From UBA8437 sp003445035 (lineage in GTDB: Bacteria; Planctomycetota; Planctomycetia; Planctomycetales; Planctomycetaceae), in assembly GCA_937901285.1 (NCBI GenBank), contig CALCHI010000366.1, forward strand, positions 1 through 13,533: a stretch of 13,533 nucleotides of DNA, given 5' to 3'. How positions within the stretch are numbered: the stretch's first letter is position 1; the number at the start of each line of letters is the position of its first letter. The translations under genes were made by a program, and so were the position numbers. Under the pieces are notes generated by a model that was not told the origin of the DNA, made no database searches, and saw only the letters and a list, made by a program, of their open reading frames with translations. Of this stretch, positions 1 through 6,436 are shown piece after piece.

Positions 1-11
1 TGGTTTGAATG

Positions 12-98
12 CGGAGAGGGAGGGATTCGAACCCTCGGTACCCGTGAAGGTACACCGGTTTTCGAGACCGGCACATTCGGCCACTCTGTCACCTCTCC
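12..98 (-). tRNA. tRNA-Ser (anticodon CGA)
   Basis: Read on the minus strand, this 87-nt element folds as a class II tRNA. The seven-base acceptor stem GGAGAGG pairs with CCTCTCC, the T arm is GAGGG-TTCGAAT-CCCTC, and the anticodon arm CCGGT-CTCGAAA-ACCGG carries anticodon CGA, which reads the serine codon UCG. A long variable arm (GTACC-TTCACG-GGTAC) and discriminator G73 are both serine identity features. The 3' CCA is not encoded: the bases after the discriminator read CAT, so CCA must be added by nucleotidyltransferase. It lies 44 bp downstream of the membrane-protein gene on the same strand. Confidence 0.96.
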
Positions 99-142
99 CT
101 GGTCCCGTCTGCGATGTCACCACCACCGTCTGGCCGCGGCAA

Positions 143-1081
143 TCATAGTCCGGGCGGCTCTTTTGCGCCAAGGGGCGCCGATGGCCCCAGACGCGAGCTG
201 ATCCACGCCTCATCGACGAACCGCTTCCACAGCCATCTCAGGGTCGTCTCGGCCCGCCGAAAGGCCATTTCCTTCTGCTCAGCTGTCGCCAAGGATTCCT
301 CAGGAAACTCAACTCCTCCCGGCCCCAGCCTTCCACCCCCCTCGAGCCTGGCCAGGTCCTGGTTGACCCGTGCCTCGACACGAACCGCCCAGACCAATCC
401 GTAGGTCTGGTAAAAGTCGTCCCAGGCCCGGGCCAGCCGCTGTCCGACGTGGTCATCGGCTTCCTCCACCCGTTTCCACTGCGGCCGACTCGCCAGCCAC
501 ATCGCCGTGGCGAGCACCAGGCAGCCGACCGCCCGAATCCCCTCGGTCCACGATCCAGCAGGAACCGACCCGGTCAACGGCCACAGCAGCGCCAGCACAC
601 CGGCGGCTGCGGAGATCACCATCACACCCCGGCGGGTCATCACGTAGTTTCCGATCCCCAGCAAGAGCACAACCAGCCAGCCGGCCAGTTCGGGCCAGTC
701 CAATCGCACGGTTTCCAACAACGGCCCGCTGGCGACTCCGCCCAGCCTGGCGGCCAAAGCGACCCCGGTCACCGGCCATTCGAGGACCAGCAGCAGCGGA
801 ACCATCACGAATCCGCTCCAGGCCCCCGACCCAGGCCGCCTCGCCCCCAACACAGCCACCGTCGGAGCGACCCACAGGACGCACGCGGCGTACCACAGGT
901 GATCAACCGCACCGGGTGAGACGCCGTCGACCAGCCCGGCCACCGCTGCGACCAATGACACGGTCACCGCGGCAACACCCCACCGCCAGGCCGCCCGCAA
1001 TGACGTCCCCGCCACCATTCTGCGGCCTCGCCACCAACACCACGCGGCGGCGGCCAGTGCTGTGATCATCACGACATGCAT
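143..1081 (-). CDS. Hypothetical polytopic membrane protein (about 7 TM)
   Basis: I do not recognise this 312-residue protein. The hydrophobicity pattern suggests about seven membrane segments, near residues 4-17, 33-51, 62-80, 88-104, 131-148, 152-171 and 181-197. A soluble C-terminal part of about 115 residues follows. It is rich in charged and aromatic residues (WDDFYQTYGLVWAVRVEARVN) and ends with an Arg/Trp-rich helix (FRRAETTLRWLWKRFVDEAW). The frame is open for a further 32 codons upstream, to 1177. I prefer the ATG at 1081 because it directly precedes the first hydrophobic segment, while the upstream extension is Cys/Gly-rich and looks non-native. A second ATG at 1069 is also possible, and none of the candidates has a clear Shine-Dalgarno. 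No transporter or enzyme signature is visible. The gene is transcribed toward the tRNA. The reading frame is convincing; the function is unknown. Confidence 0.75.
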   Translation of the reverse strand: MHVVMITALAAAAWCWWRGRRMVAGTSLRAAWRWGVAAVTVSLVAAVAGLVDGVSPGAVDHLWYAACVLWVAPTVAVLGARRPGSGAWSGFVMVPLLLVLEWPVTGVALAARLGGVASGPLLETVRLDWPELAGWLVVLLLGIGNYVMTRRGVMVISAAAGVLALLWPLTGSVPAGSWTEGIRAVGCLVLATAMWLASRPQWKRVEEADDHVGQRLARAWDDFYQTYGLVWAVRVEARVNQDLARLEGGGRLGPGGVEFPEESLATAEQKEMAFRRAETTLRWLWKRFVDEAWISSRLGPSAPLGAKEPPGL

Positions 1082-1370
1082 AACCGAACCTGAACAGCTG
1101 CCGACACAACCGGCCCCGCACCCGTCATTTCCCGAACAGCCGACACACCTCCACCTTGCAGTTGATACGACCGCCACCGCCGTCCCCGGCTACAAGACTA
1201 GCGGCCTGGGACATGGGATTCATGGGAAGGAACTCTCCCCACATGACGAAAACACACTCTGTGACGCCCAGCCACAAGGTTGGGCCGAGGCGGGGCGAGT
1301 CGCAGACGGACCCCGAATGACAAAACCTCACACGTGTCACAAACCAAGACGACACTGAAGGAGAACTCCG
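1082..1370. other. 289-bp non-coding spacer, upstream of the repeat-protein gene
   Basis: This is the largest gap between genes in the window, lying between the divergent membrane protein and the octapeptide-repeat protein. Open frames across it are short or are antisense shadows. I see no convincing -35/-10 pair. It contains an 8-bp palindrome ACACGTGT (1330-1337) about 33 bp before the start codon, which could be an operator, a tandem CATGGGA pair (1212-1218 and 1221-1227), and the ribosome binding site listed separately. It presumably holds the promoters of both flanking genes. Confidence 0.5.
1358..1363 (+). promoter_or_regulatory. Strong Shine-Dalgarno (AAGGAG) for the repeat protein
   Basis: AAGGAG lies seven bases before the ATG at 1371. 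It is the best ribosome binding site in the window and fixes the start of the repeat protein. Most other genes here have weak or no recognisable Shine-Dalgarno, so this gene is probably translated strongly. Confidence 0.85.
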
Positions 1371-1811
1371 ATGAAGTGGACAACTGTGATCGCCGCTGTT
1401 GCGGCTCTGTTCGTTGGTACCCAGACCGCCGATGCCGGTCTGTTGGACTTCCTCCGCTTGAACCGCAGCAACAAGTGCGAAGTCAAGACGGCCAAGCCCA
1501 AGTGCGCCAAGCCGGCCGCGCCCAAGTGCGCCAAGCCCGCCGCGCCCAAGTGTGCCAAGCCCGCCGCGCCCAAGTGTGCCAAGCCGGCCGCGCCCAAGTG
1601 CGCCAAGCCTGCCGCACCCAAGTGCGCCAAGCCCGCCGCCCCCAAGTGTGCCAAGCCCGCCGCGCCCAAGTGCGCCAAGCCGGCTGCTCCGAAGTGTGCC
1701 AAGCCGGCCGCTCCGAAGACCGCCAAGGGTTGCGAGTATGAGAAGAAGACGACGCTGCTGCCCCGGATCCGCCTCCCGCAGATCCGTCGTATCAGCCTCT
1801 TCAACAACTAA
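1371..1811 (+). CDS. Secreted Lys/Cys/Pro/Ala octapeptide-repeat protein
   Basis: This is a 146-residue protein with a classic signal peptide (MKWTTVIAAVAALFVGTQTADA), likely cut after Ala22. A short linker (GLLDFLRLNRSNKCEVKTAKP) leads into nine identical KCAKPAAP octapeptides at residues 44-115, then a partial tenth copy (KTAKG). It ends in a basic tail with LLPRIRLPQIRRISLFNN. There are 11 cysteines: C36, one per repeat, and C121. The mature protein is strongly basic and low in complexity. Its start is fixed by an AAGGAG site, and a hairpin terminator follows, so it is probably a single-gene transcript. No enzymatic domain is seen. Proteinaceous walls rich in cystine and proline have been reported for Planctomyces and Pirellula. 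A disulfide-linked envelope protein or a metal-binding protein would fit, but both are inference. Confidence 0.85.
   Translation: MKWTTVIAAVAALFVGTQTADAGLLDFLRLNRSNKCEVKTAKPKCAKPAAPKCAKPAAPKCAKPAAPKCAKPAAPKCAKPAAPKCAKPAAPKCAKPAAPKCAKPAAPKCAKPAAPKTAKGCEYEKKTTLLPRIRLPQIRRISLFNN
1500..1715 (+). repeat. Nine tandem 24-bp repeats encoding KCAKPAAP
   Basis: Nine in-frame 24-bp units begin at 1500, 1524, 1548, 1572, 1596, 1620, 1644, 1668 and 1692, and a diverged unit follows at 1716. Codons 1 (AAG), 3 (GCC) and 4 (AAG) never vary. Codons 2, 5, 6, 7 and 8 vary only in the third base (TGC/TGT, CCG/CCC/CCT, GCC/GCT, GCG/GCA/GCC/GCT, CCC/CCG). Units 3 and 7 are identical. The last two units share GCT/CCG endings, which suggests local duplication at the 3' edge. 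Confidence 0.97.
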
Positions 1812-1830
1812 CAAACGCACCTCGCGTTTG
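1812..1830 (+). terminator. Small hairpin just after the repeat-protein stop codon
   Basis: CAAACGC (1812-1818) and GCGTTTG (1824-1830) form a perfect 7-bp stem with a five-base loop, starting just after the TAA stop at 1809-1811. There is no clear T-run after it. It could stabilise the 3' end of the mRNA or help the larger hairpin downstream. Confidence 0.35.
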
Positions 1831-1848
1831 AGTTGAACGCTCTGAGAA

Positions 1849-1893
1849 CACGCCCGGGTCGATCCAACAGGATCACCCGGGCGTGCTTCGTTT
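1849..1893 (+). terminator. Strong stem-loop terminator after the repeat-protein gene
   Basis: CACGCCCGGGT (1849-1859) pairs perfectly with ACCCGGGCGTG (1875-1885). After a single bulged C, the stem continues with GATCC/GGATC around an AACA loop. This gives 16 base pairs, most of them GC. The following bases, CTTCGTTT, are moderately T-rich. It separates the repeat-protein gene from the kinase gene. The stem is unmistakable; its role as an intrinsic terminator is inferred from position. Confidence 0.7.
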
Positions 1894-1919
1894 AACGAGG
1901 GGGATTCCCCTGCTACAAT
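1891..1919 (+). promoter_or_regulatory. Possible sigma-70-type promoter of the kinase gene
   Basis: TACAAT at 1914-1919 is one base from the -10 consensus and is preceded by TG at 1911-1912, an extended -10 arrangement. A weak -35 candidate, TTTAAC (1891-1896), lies 17 bp upstream. This places a transcription start about 25 bp before the ATG at 1950. The -35 match is poor and overlaps the end of the terminator, so the call rests on the -10. Confidence 0.35.
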
Positions 1920-1949
1920 CGCCGACGTTCCCTGTCGAGCCACACGACC

Positions 1950-3182
1950 ATGCCTCCACCACAGGTCACCAACGACTTCGTCGAGTTGCTCGAGAAGAGC
2001 CGCCTGCTGACCCACGACCAGATTTCCGACGCCTTTGGTCAACTCGAACTCGCCGAAGACGCGTCACCGGTCGACGTGGCCACCTCGCTGGTCCGATCCG
2101 GGCGGCTGACACGGTTCCAGGCCGATCGCCTGCTCGAGGGCCGGCACCGCGGCTTCTTCATCGATCACTACCGCTGCGACCATATCCTCGGTACCGGCGG
2201 CATGGGCTGGTTGTACCTCGCCACCGATATCGAAAGCGGCAACCCCGTCGCCGTAAAAATGTTGCCCAAGCGACTTGAAGGCGACTCGGGCATGGTCGCG
2301 CGTTTCGAACTCGAGGCCAAGGCGGGGCTGCTGCTGAACCACCCCAACATCGTCCGAACCTACGAGTATCAGCGGACCGAGGGGGTCTACGGCGACGTGT
2401 ACTACGTCGTGATGGAGATCGTGCCCGGACTCAGTCTCGAGGAACTCATCGTCCGCAACGGCCCACTGCCCTGGCCGACCGCCTGTGACACGATCCGACA
2501 GGCGGCAGCCGGACTCCATCATGCCCACTCCAAGGGCACGATCCATCGGGACATCAAACCGGCCAACCTGCTGATCGACGCCACCGGGCACGTCAAGATC
2601 GCCGACTTCGGGCTCTCGAAGATCGAGTCCGAAGCCGACGACGAATTCTCGCTGCAGATGATCTTTGGCCACGATTGCCTGGGCACCGCCGACTACATCG
2701 CACCCGAACAGACTCTCAACAGCAGCGCCGTCGATGGCCGAGCCGACATCTACAGCCTGGGCTGTACGCTCTACGCCACGCTCACCGGCAAACTGCCCTT
2801 CCCGCTCAAGTCAATCAAGCAGAAACTCGAGGCTCAAAGGACACGCAAACCCCGGCCGGTGACAAGCTTCGTCGAAGACCTGCCGCCGGAAGTGCCCGCG
2901 ATTCTCGAAAAGATGATCTCCAAGCGTCCGGAAACCCGGTTCCAGGAGGCCCAGGACGTCTGCCGCGCTCTCTCGCCGTTCTCTGAACGCTGTGGAGCCG
3001 AGTTCTCGTTCGACAAGGTACTGGTCCAGAGAGCCGAGATCGCCCGCAAGAAGATCGCCGCCAAGCAGGCCCACCGAACCGGTGGCTCGTCGGTCGTGCT
3101 CGGCCGATCGGGAACAACCCAGTCGACGATCGAAACGTCGATCCGTGAGAAGGAGCCTCCGGCCGACGAGCCGGGTCGGTGA
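1950..3182 (+). CDS. Soluble Hanks-type Ser/Thr protein kinase
   Basis: This 410-residue protein phosphorylates Ser/Thr on protein substrates that cannot be read from the sequence. Residues 1-70 form a helical module (NDFVELLEKSRLL, LVRSGRLTRFQADRLLEG) typical of many planctomycete kinases. The catalytic domain spans about 74-345. It has the glycine loop GTGGMG (81-86), ATP-binding Lys103 in VAVK, helix-C Glu122 in RFELEAK, the catalytic loop HRDIKPANL (199-207, Asp201), the DFG motif (219-221), GTADYIAPEQ (245-254) and DIYSLG (266-271). All key residues are present, so it should be active. The last 65 residues are charged and look disordered. No membrane segment, WD40, PASTA or TPR sensor is present, which is unusual beside many relatives. 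The ATG at 1950 has no clear Shine-Dalgarno, but the N-terminal module starts right after it. It converges on the TPR gene. Confidence 0.95.
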   Translation: MPPPQVTNDFVELLEKSRLLTHDQISDAFGQLELAEDASPVDVATSLVRSGRLTRFQADRLLEGRHRGFFIDHYRCDHILGTGGMGWLYLATDIESGNPVAVKMLPKRLEGDSGMVARFELEAKAGLLLNHPNIVRTYEYQRTEGVYGDVYYVVMEIVPGLSLEELIVRNGPLPWPTACDTIRQAAAGLHHAHSKGTIHRDIKPANLLIDATGHVKIADFGLSKIESEADDEFSLQMIFGHDCLGTADYIAPEQTLNSSAVDGRADIYSLGCTLYATLTGKLPFPLKSIKQKLEAQRTRKPRPVTSFVEDLPPEVPAILEKMISKRPETRFQEAQDVCRALSPFSERCGAEFSFDKVLVQRAEIARKKIAAKQAHRTGGSSVVLGRSGTTQSTIETSIREKEPPADEPGR

Positions 3183-3204
3183 GGGACGCCCCACGGGGCA
3201 TCCC
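3183..3204. terminator. Possible bidirectional terminator between convergent genes
   Basis: GGGACGCCC (3183-3191) and GGGCATCCC (3196-3204) form a stem with one C-A mismatch and a four-base loop. It fills the 25-bp gap between the kinase stop and the TPR-protein stop. There is no T-run on either side, so termination efficiency is uncertain. Confidence 0.35.
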
Positions 3205-3207
3205 CGG

Positions 3208-4575
3208 TCACTTCCGATCCACCCGCCGCCGGGCTTCGACCAGCCTCCGTCGCCAGGCGGCGGTACCAGGTGCCAGGTCCAGCGCCGTTTCGAACGCCGC
3301 CACGGCCTCGACCACTCGCCCGTCGGCCAGCAGCAGTTCTCCCAACTCTCCGTGGCCATCGGGCAGGTCCGGACGAAATCGGACCGCCTGCCGGAAACAC
3401 CGTTCGGCCTCCTTCGCTTTCTTCATGCCTCGCAACACGCGCCCCCGCCAGAGCCACGCTTCGGCGAAGTCCGGCTTTCGCTCGATCGCCGACTGAAAAC
3501 TCTCCAGCGCCGGTCCGAATTCTCCAAGCTCTCCAAGCATCAAGCCCAGCACCAACCTCAACTCGGCCGACTCGGGGAAATCCACCGCCGCCCGTTCGAG
3601 CACATCGCGGGCACGCGCCGCCTGCCCCGATCCTCCCAGGGCCCGGGCCAATTGCAGTGGAAAGCGAACCCGGCCGGGATGCTCGCCAATCACTTTCTCC
3701 AGGTACTCGACCGCTCGCTGGGTCTGCCCCTGCTCGAGCATCGTCTGGGCCTTGACCCCAATCCAGTTCGGGTCCTGCCGCAACATCAGGACCTCGGCCA
3801 CATACGGATCGTCGCTGGTCTCGATCTGAGGAATCATTTCAAGTCGTCGTCGCACACGCTCGGCCTCGTCACGCTTTCCCTGCCCGAACAATACTCTTGC
3901 CAGCAATTCCTGAATCATCCGGCTGCCTGGCTCGATCTCCTCGGCCTTTCGGCACAGGAGTTCCGCGGCAGGAAAGTCGTCCGCATCCGCTTTCAGCCGG
4001 GCCAATCCCAACATGGCACGCGTGTTGAGCGGTTCGAGTTTGCTGGCCTCCTGGAACATCAGCTCGGCCTCCTGGCTCCGTCCCGAGGCTGCCAGCAGTT
4101 CGGCCAGTGGCAAGCGGGGCAACGCGCGACCGGGCGCCAGTTCGAGCGCCCGCCGCATGCACGCCTCGGCCTCCACCGGATCCACGTTCTCCAGGCTGAC
4201 CCCCAACAGGTACGGCCAGCGGAACTCCTGTCGATCCAGGTCCTGGGCTCGGCGGAACGCCCGATCCGACTGCAGGTCGAAACCGTGAGCCCGCAACGCC
4301 ATCGCCAGTTCTCCCCACGCCTCCCCCGATTCGGGTTCGGCTTCGACCCGACCGCGAGCCGCTTCGATCGCCTCACGCACCTCCAGCGATGACCCCGAAA
4401 AGTCAATTTCCAGGATCCTCTTCGGCTGGTTGCCCTGCCGGACCCACCAGAGCACAACCAGCACGCCCATCAAAGCGATGACCTTGAGCAAGCGACCCCG
4501 GCGATTCCTCGGCCCGTCCGCCAGTTCCCGCTCGGGGACATCAACCCCGGACAACTCCCGAGTGGTCTCGGTCAC
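3208..4575 (-). CDS. Membrane-anchored TPR-repeat protein
   Basis: This is a 455-residue protein. A charged N-terminus (residues 1-28) is followed by one membrane segment (about 29-45, LLKVIALMGVLVVLWWV) flanked by Arg/Lys on the N-terminal side, so the bulk probably faces the periplasm. The rest, from about residue 64 to 446, is a solenoid of helical pairs with TPR character. The clearest units are around 118-150, 153-182, 186-215, 220-246, 273-300, 304-333, 337-367, 371-400 and 405-434, with repeated patterns such as EAWLWRGRVLRGMKKAKEAERCFRQAVRFRPD. Its ATG overlaps the stop of the FG-GAP lipoprotein by four bases (4572-4575), so the two are probably translated together and may act together at the envelope. 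TPR arrays bind proteins; the partner is not shown by the sequence. The overlap supports the chosen start. Confidence 0.93.
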   Translation of the reverse strand: MTETTRELSGVDVPERELADGPRNRRGRLLKVIALMGVLVVLWWVRQGNQPKRILEIDFSGSSLEVREAIEAARGRVEAEPESGEAWGELAMALRAHGFDLQSDRAFRRAQDLDRQEFRWPYLLGVSLENVDPVEAEACMRRALELAPGRALPRLPLAELLAASGRSQEAELMFQEASKLEPLNTRAMLGLARLKADADDFPAAELLCRKAEEIEPGSRMIQELLARVLFGQGKRDEAERVRRRLEMIPQIETSDDPYVAEVLMLRQDPNWIGVKAQTMLEQGQTQRAVEYLEKVIGEHPGRVRFPLQLARALGGSGQAARARDVLERAAVDFPESAELRLVLGLMLGELGEFGPALESFQSAIERKPDFAEAWLWRGRVLRGMKKAKEAERCFRQAVRFRPDLPDGHGELGELLLADGRVVEAVAAFETALDLAPGTAAWRRRLVEARRRVDRK

Positions 4576-6371
4576 TTTTTCGATTCCTGTCCGGTGCCCT
4601 TGGATACGGTCACGATCCGATCGGCCTCTCCACCCGAAAAGACCTCGTGCGTCCCATCGGGCCAGTCGACTTCGATCGATGTCACCCGATCGACGTCGCC
4701 CAGCCCGAAATGCACCCGTGGATCACTCGACGACAGGTAACTGCTGGCCGGCTGCACCAACCGCAGACGGGCCGTGTCTCCGGCAGTCACCTTCACCCGG
4801 GCCCCCAGGGCCATTCGGCCCTCGCGATCGGGCAACACGGCCCGGACGATCAGCCAGTGATGATCATCGGCTGCCTGGTTGCGGTAGATCCGCACGGGAC
4901 CGGCGGTGTTGCCGATCACCACGTCGAGATCACCGTCGTTGTCGAGATCGCCGGTGGCCAGACCACGTGACACCTCGACTCGACTCAGCAGCGGATCGTT
5001 CCGGTTCTGACATTGCGAGAAGTTCCCCGCCCCGTCATTGAGGAACAGGTGGTTCCGTTCGGCGTAGATTTTCCAGAACTCCGGAACCGATTCGTCGGGA
5101 GAACTTTCGATCTTGCGAGTCACCCGCCTGACACGACCGTTGGCAACCAGCAGGTCCAGATCGCCGTCGTTGTCGAGATCGAGGAACTGGGTACCGAAGC
5201 CAGTGAAACCCAGGCTTGGCATGGCCAACCCGGCCTGATGACTCGATTCGCGGAACCCGGTTTCGTCGACGCCCAGGTACAGCGCGTTGTTCTCGCCCTC
5301 GAGATGAGTCAACAACAGGTCGATGCGGCCATTGCCGTCGATGTCACCACACGCAATTCCCATGCTGGCCTGGGGGCGCCCCTGGGCACTCAGTGCGCCA
5401 CCGCGAAAGAACGCTTCCTCGCGGAATGTGCCATCGCGGGCGTTGATCCAGAGGAAGTTGGCGGCGTGATCGTTGGCAACGTAGATGTCGGGCCAACCGT
5501 CATCGTCGAAATCGGCACAAACCACTCCCAGGCCGGGGCCGCCCTGCCGGGAGATCCCGGCGGTGGCACTGACATCGGCAAAACGCGGACCTGGCAACCC
5601 GTCGTCGCCGGCCGGTTCAACGCCGAGATTCCGATAGAGGCGGTCTGGTTGTCCGTGAAAGACATGGGGGCCACAGTAATCCGGTCGGCCGCTGTTGTCC
5701 GGGCACTTGGTGTCGGCCCGGTAATCGACGTAGTTGGTCACGTACAGGTCCAGCCAACCGTCCCGATCGAAATCGGCCAGGGCCACCGAGGTGGTCCAGG
5801 CCGAGTTGTCAATTCCCGCGGCGGCAGTGACATCGACAAAGGTGCCGTCGCGGTTGTTCAGGTACAAGCGGTCGGGACCGAAGTTGCTCAGGTACAGGTC
5901 GGGGTACCCGTCGTTGTTGAGGTCCCCCACGGCCACCCCCATCCCGTACCCGGTGTCGGCCAACCCACTGGCCCCTGACACATCCTCGAACTGACCATCC
6001 GGATTCTGTCGGTACAAACGGTTGGCGACGTTCGAATCGGGAGCAGGCTGGCCGCGGTCATCGAGCGATCCGCTGTTGACCAGGTAGAGATCCAGGTCCC
6101 CGTCACGGTCGAAGTCGAACAATGCCACACCCGGCGGAACCATCTCGGGCATGAAGTACCGGCCGGTGCGACCAGCATCGTGGGAAAACTCCACGCCCAG
6201 ATCGCGATTGGCGTCCTCGAACAGAACCGGTTCCGTCGTCGGGTCCCCCGCTCCTGCCGACTCGCCCGGCGGGCCGTCCTCACCGCATCCGGCCAGCAGC
6301 AGCAGACCCGACAGCAGGGCCAAGCGGACGGATGGGAGATAGGTCAACGTGGGACAGTCGAAAGAGGTCAT
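4572..6371 (-). CDS. FG-GAP/VCBS and ASPIC-UnbV (CRTAC1-like) lipoprotein
   Basis: This 599-residue predicted lipoprotein has the hydrophobic signal LALLSGLLLLAG followed by lipobox Cys29 (LLAGC), so the mature protein is lipid-anchored outside the inner membrane. Seven calcium-binding-type loops of the form DxDxDGxxD or close variants start near residues 86, 150, 200, 287, 343, 398 and 475 (for example DFDRDGDLDLYLVN and DLDNDGDLDVVIGN). This count fits a seven-bladed FG-GAP beta-propeller. A Cys pair (TKCPDNSGRPDYCGP) lies at about 221-235. Residues of about 517-592 match the ASPIC/UnbV module (ALGARVKV, SSYLSSSDPRVHFGLG, VDWPDGTHEVF). In planctomycetes and related phyla this architecture is common and often sits beside TPR proteins, as here, but its biochemical role is not established. 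It could be an adhesin or a glycan- or protein-binding factor. The ATG start is supported by the signal peptide; no strong Shine-Dalgarno is seen. Confidence 0.95.
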   Translation of the reverse strand: MTSFDCPTLTYLPSVRLALLSGLLLLAGCGEDGPPGESAGAGDPTTEPVLFEDANRDLGVEFSHDAGRTGRYFMPEMVPPGVALFDFDRDGDLDLYLVNSGSLDDRGQPAPDSNVANRLYRQNPDGQFEDVSGASGLADTGYGMGVAVGDLNNDGYPDLYLSNFGPDRLYLNNRDGTFVDVTAAAGIDNSAWTTSVALADFDRDGWLDLYVTNYVDYRADTKCPDNSGRPDYCGPHVFHGQPDRLYRNLGVEPAGDDGLPGPRFADVSATAGISRQGGPGLGVVCADFDDDGWPDIYVANDHAANFLWINARDGTFREEAFFRGGALSAQGRPQASMGIACGDIDGNGRIDLLLTHLEGENNALYLGVDETGFRESSHQAGLAMPSLGFTGFGTQFLDLDNDGDLDLLVANGRVRRVTRKIESSPDESVPEFWKIYAERNHLFLNDGAGNFSQCQNRNDPLLSRVEVSRGLATGDLDNDGDLDVVIGNTAGPVRIYRNQAADDHHWLIVRAVLPDREGRMALGARVKVTAGDTARLRLVQPASSYLSSSDPRVHFGLGDVDRVTSIEVDWPDGTHEVFSGGEADRIVTVSKGTGQESKK

Positions 6372-6403
6372 CCCGGCAGTCTACCAGTCCCGTTGATCCG
6401 ACT

Positions 6404-6435
6404 GGACGGCAAAACCGGCAGGTCCCCGGCCGTCC
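6404..6435 (-). terminator. Possible hairpin downstream of the aldolase gene
   Basis: GGACGGC (6404-6410) and GCCGTCC (6429-6435) form a 7-bp inverted repeat directly after the aldolase stop codon. In minus-strand reading, a competing inner stem CCGG...CCGG is followed by TTTT, which resembles a weak intrinsic terminator. It could separate the aldolase transcript from the lipoprotein gene that begins at 6371, or only attenuate it. Confidence 0.35.
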
Positions 6436-6436
6436 C

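Noticed and set aside
12..98. tRNA-Ser as an integration site for a mobile element
   Set aside because: No integrase, no repeated tRNA 3' fragment and no atypical genes are seen in the window.
1500..1715. Tandem repeats as a possible CRISPR array
   Set aside because: There are no spacers. The 24-bp units are contiguous and in frame with a protein.
1125..2042. 305-codon open frame antisense to the repeat protein, plus other open frames over the same region (1280-1741, 1337-1807, 1552-1836)
   Set aside because: The 24-bp period is a multiple of three and is free of stop codons in these frames, so they stay open artificially. The 1371-1811 frame has the signal peptide, the ribosome site and synonymous-only variation.
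2992..4392. 466-codon plus-strand frame opposite the TPR gene
   Set aside because: It is a Pro/Arg/Gln/His-rich shadow of the TPR gene, overlaps the kinase 3' end and shows no domain.
4933..5181. Two identical 18-bp stretches (4933-4950 and 5164-5181)
   Set aside because: Both encode the DLDNDGDLD loop of FG-GAP repeats; the protein repeat explains them.
5013..5978. 321-codon plus-strand frame opposite the FG-GAP lipoprotein
   Set aside because: It mirrors the repeated DxDxDG codons of the minus-strand gene and has no independent features.
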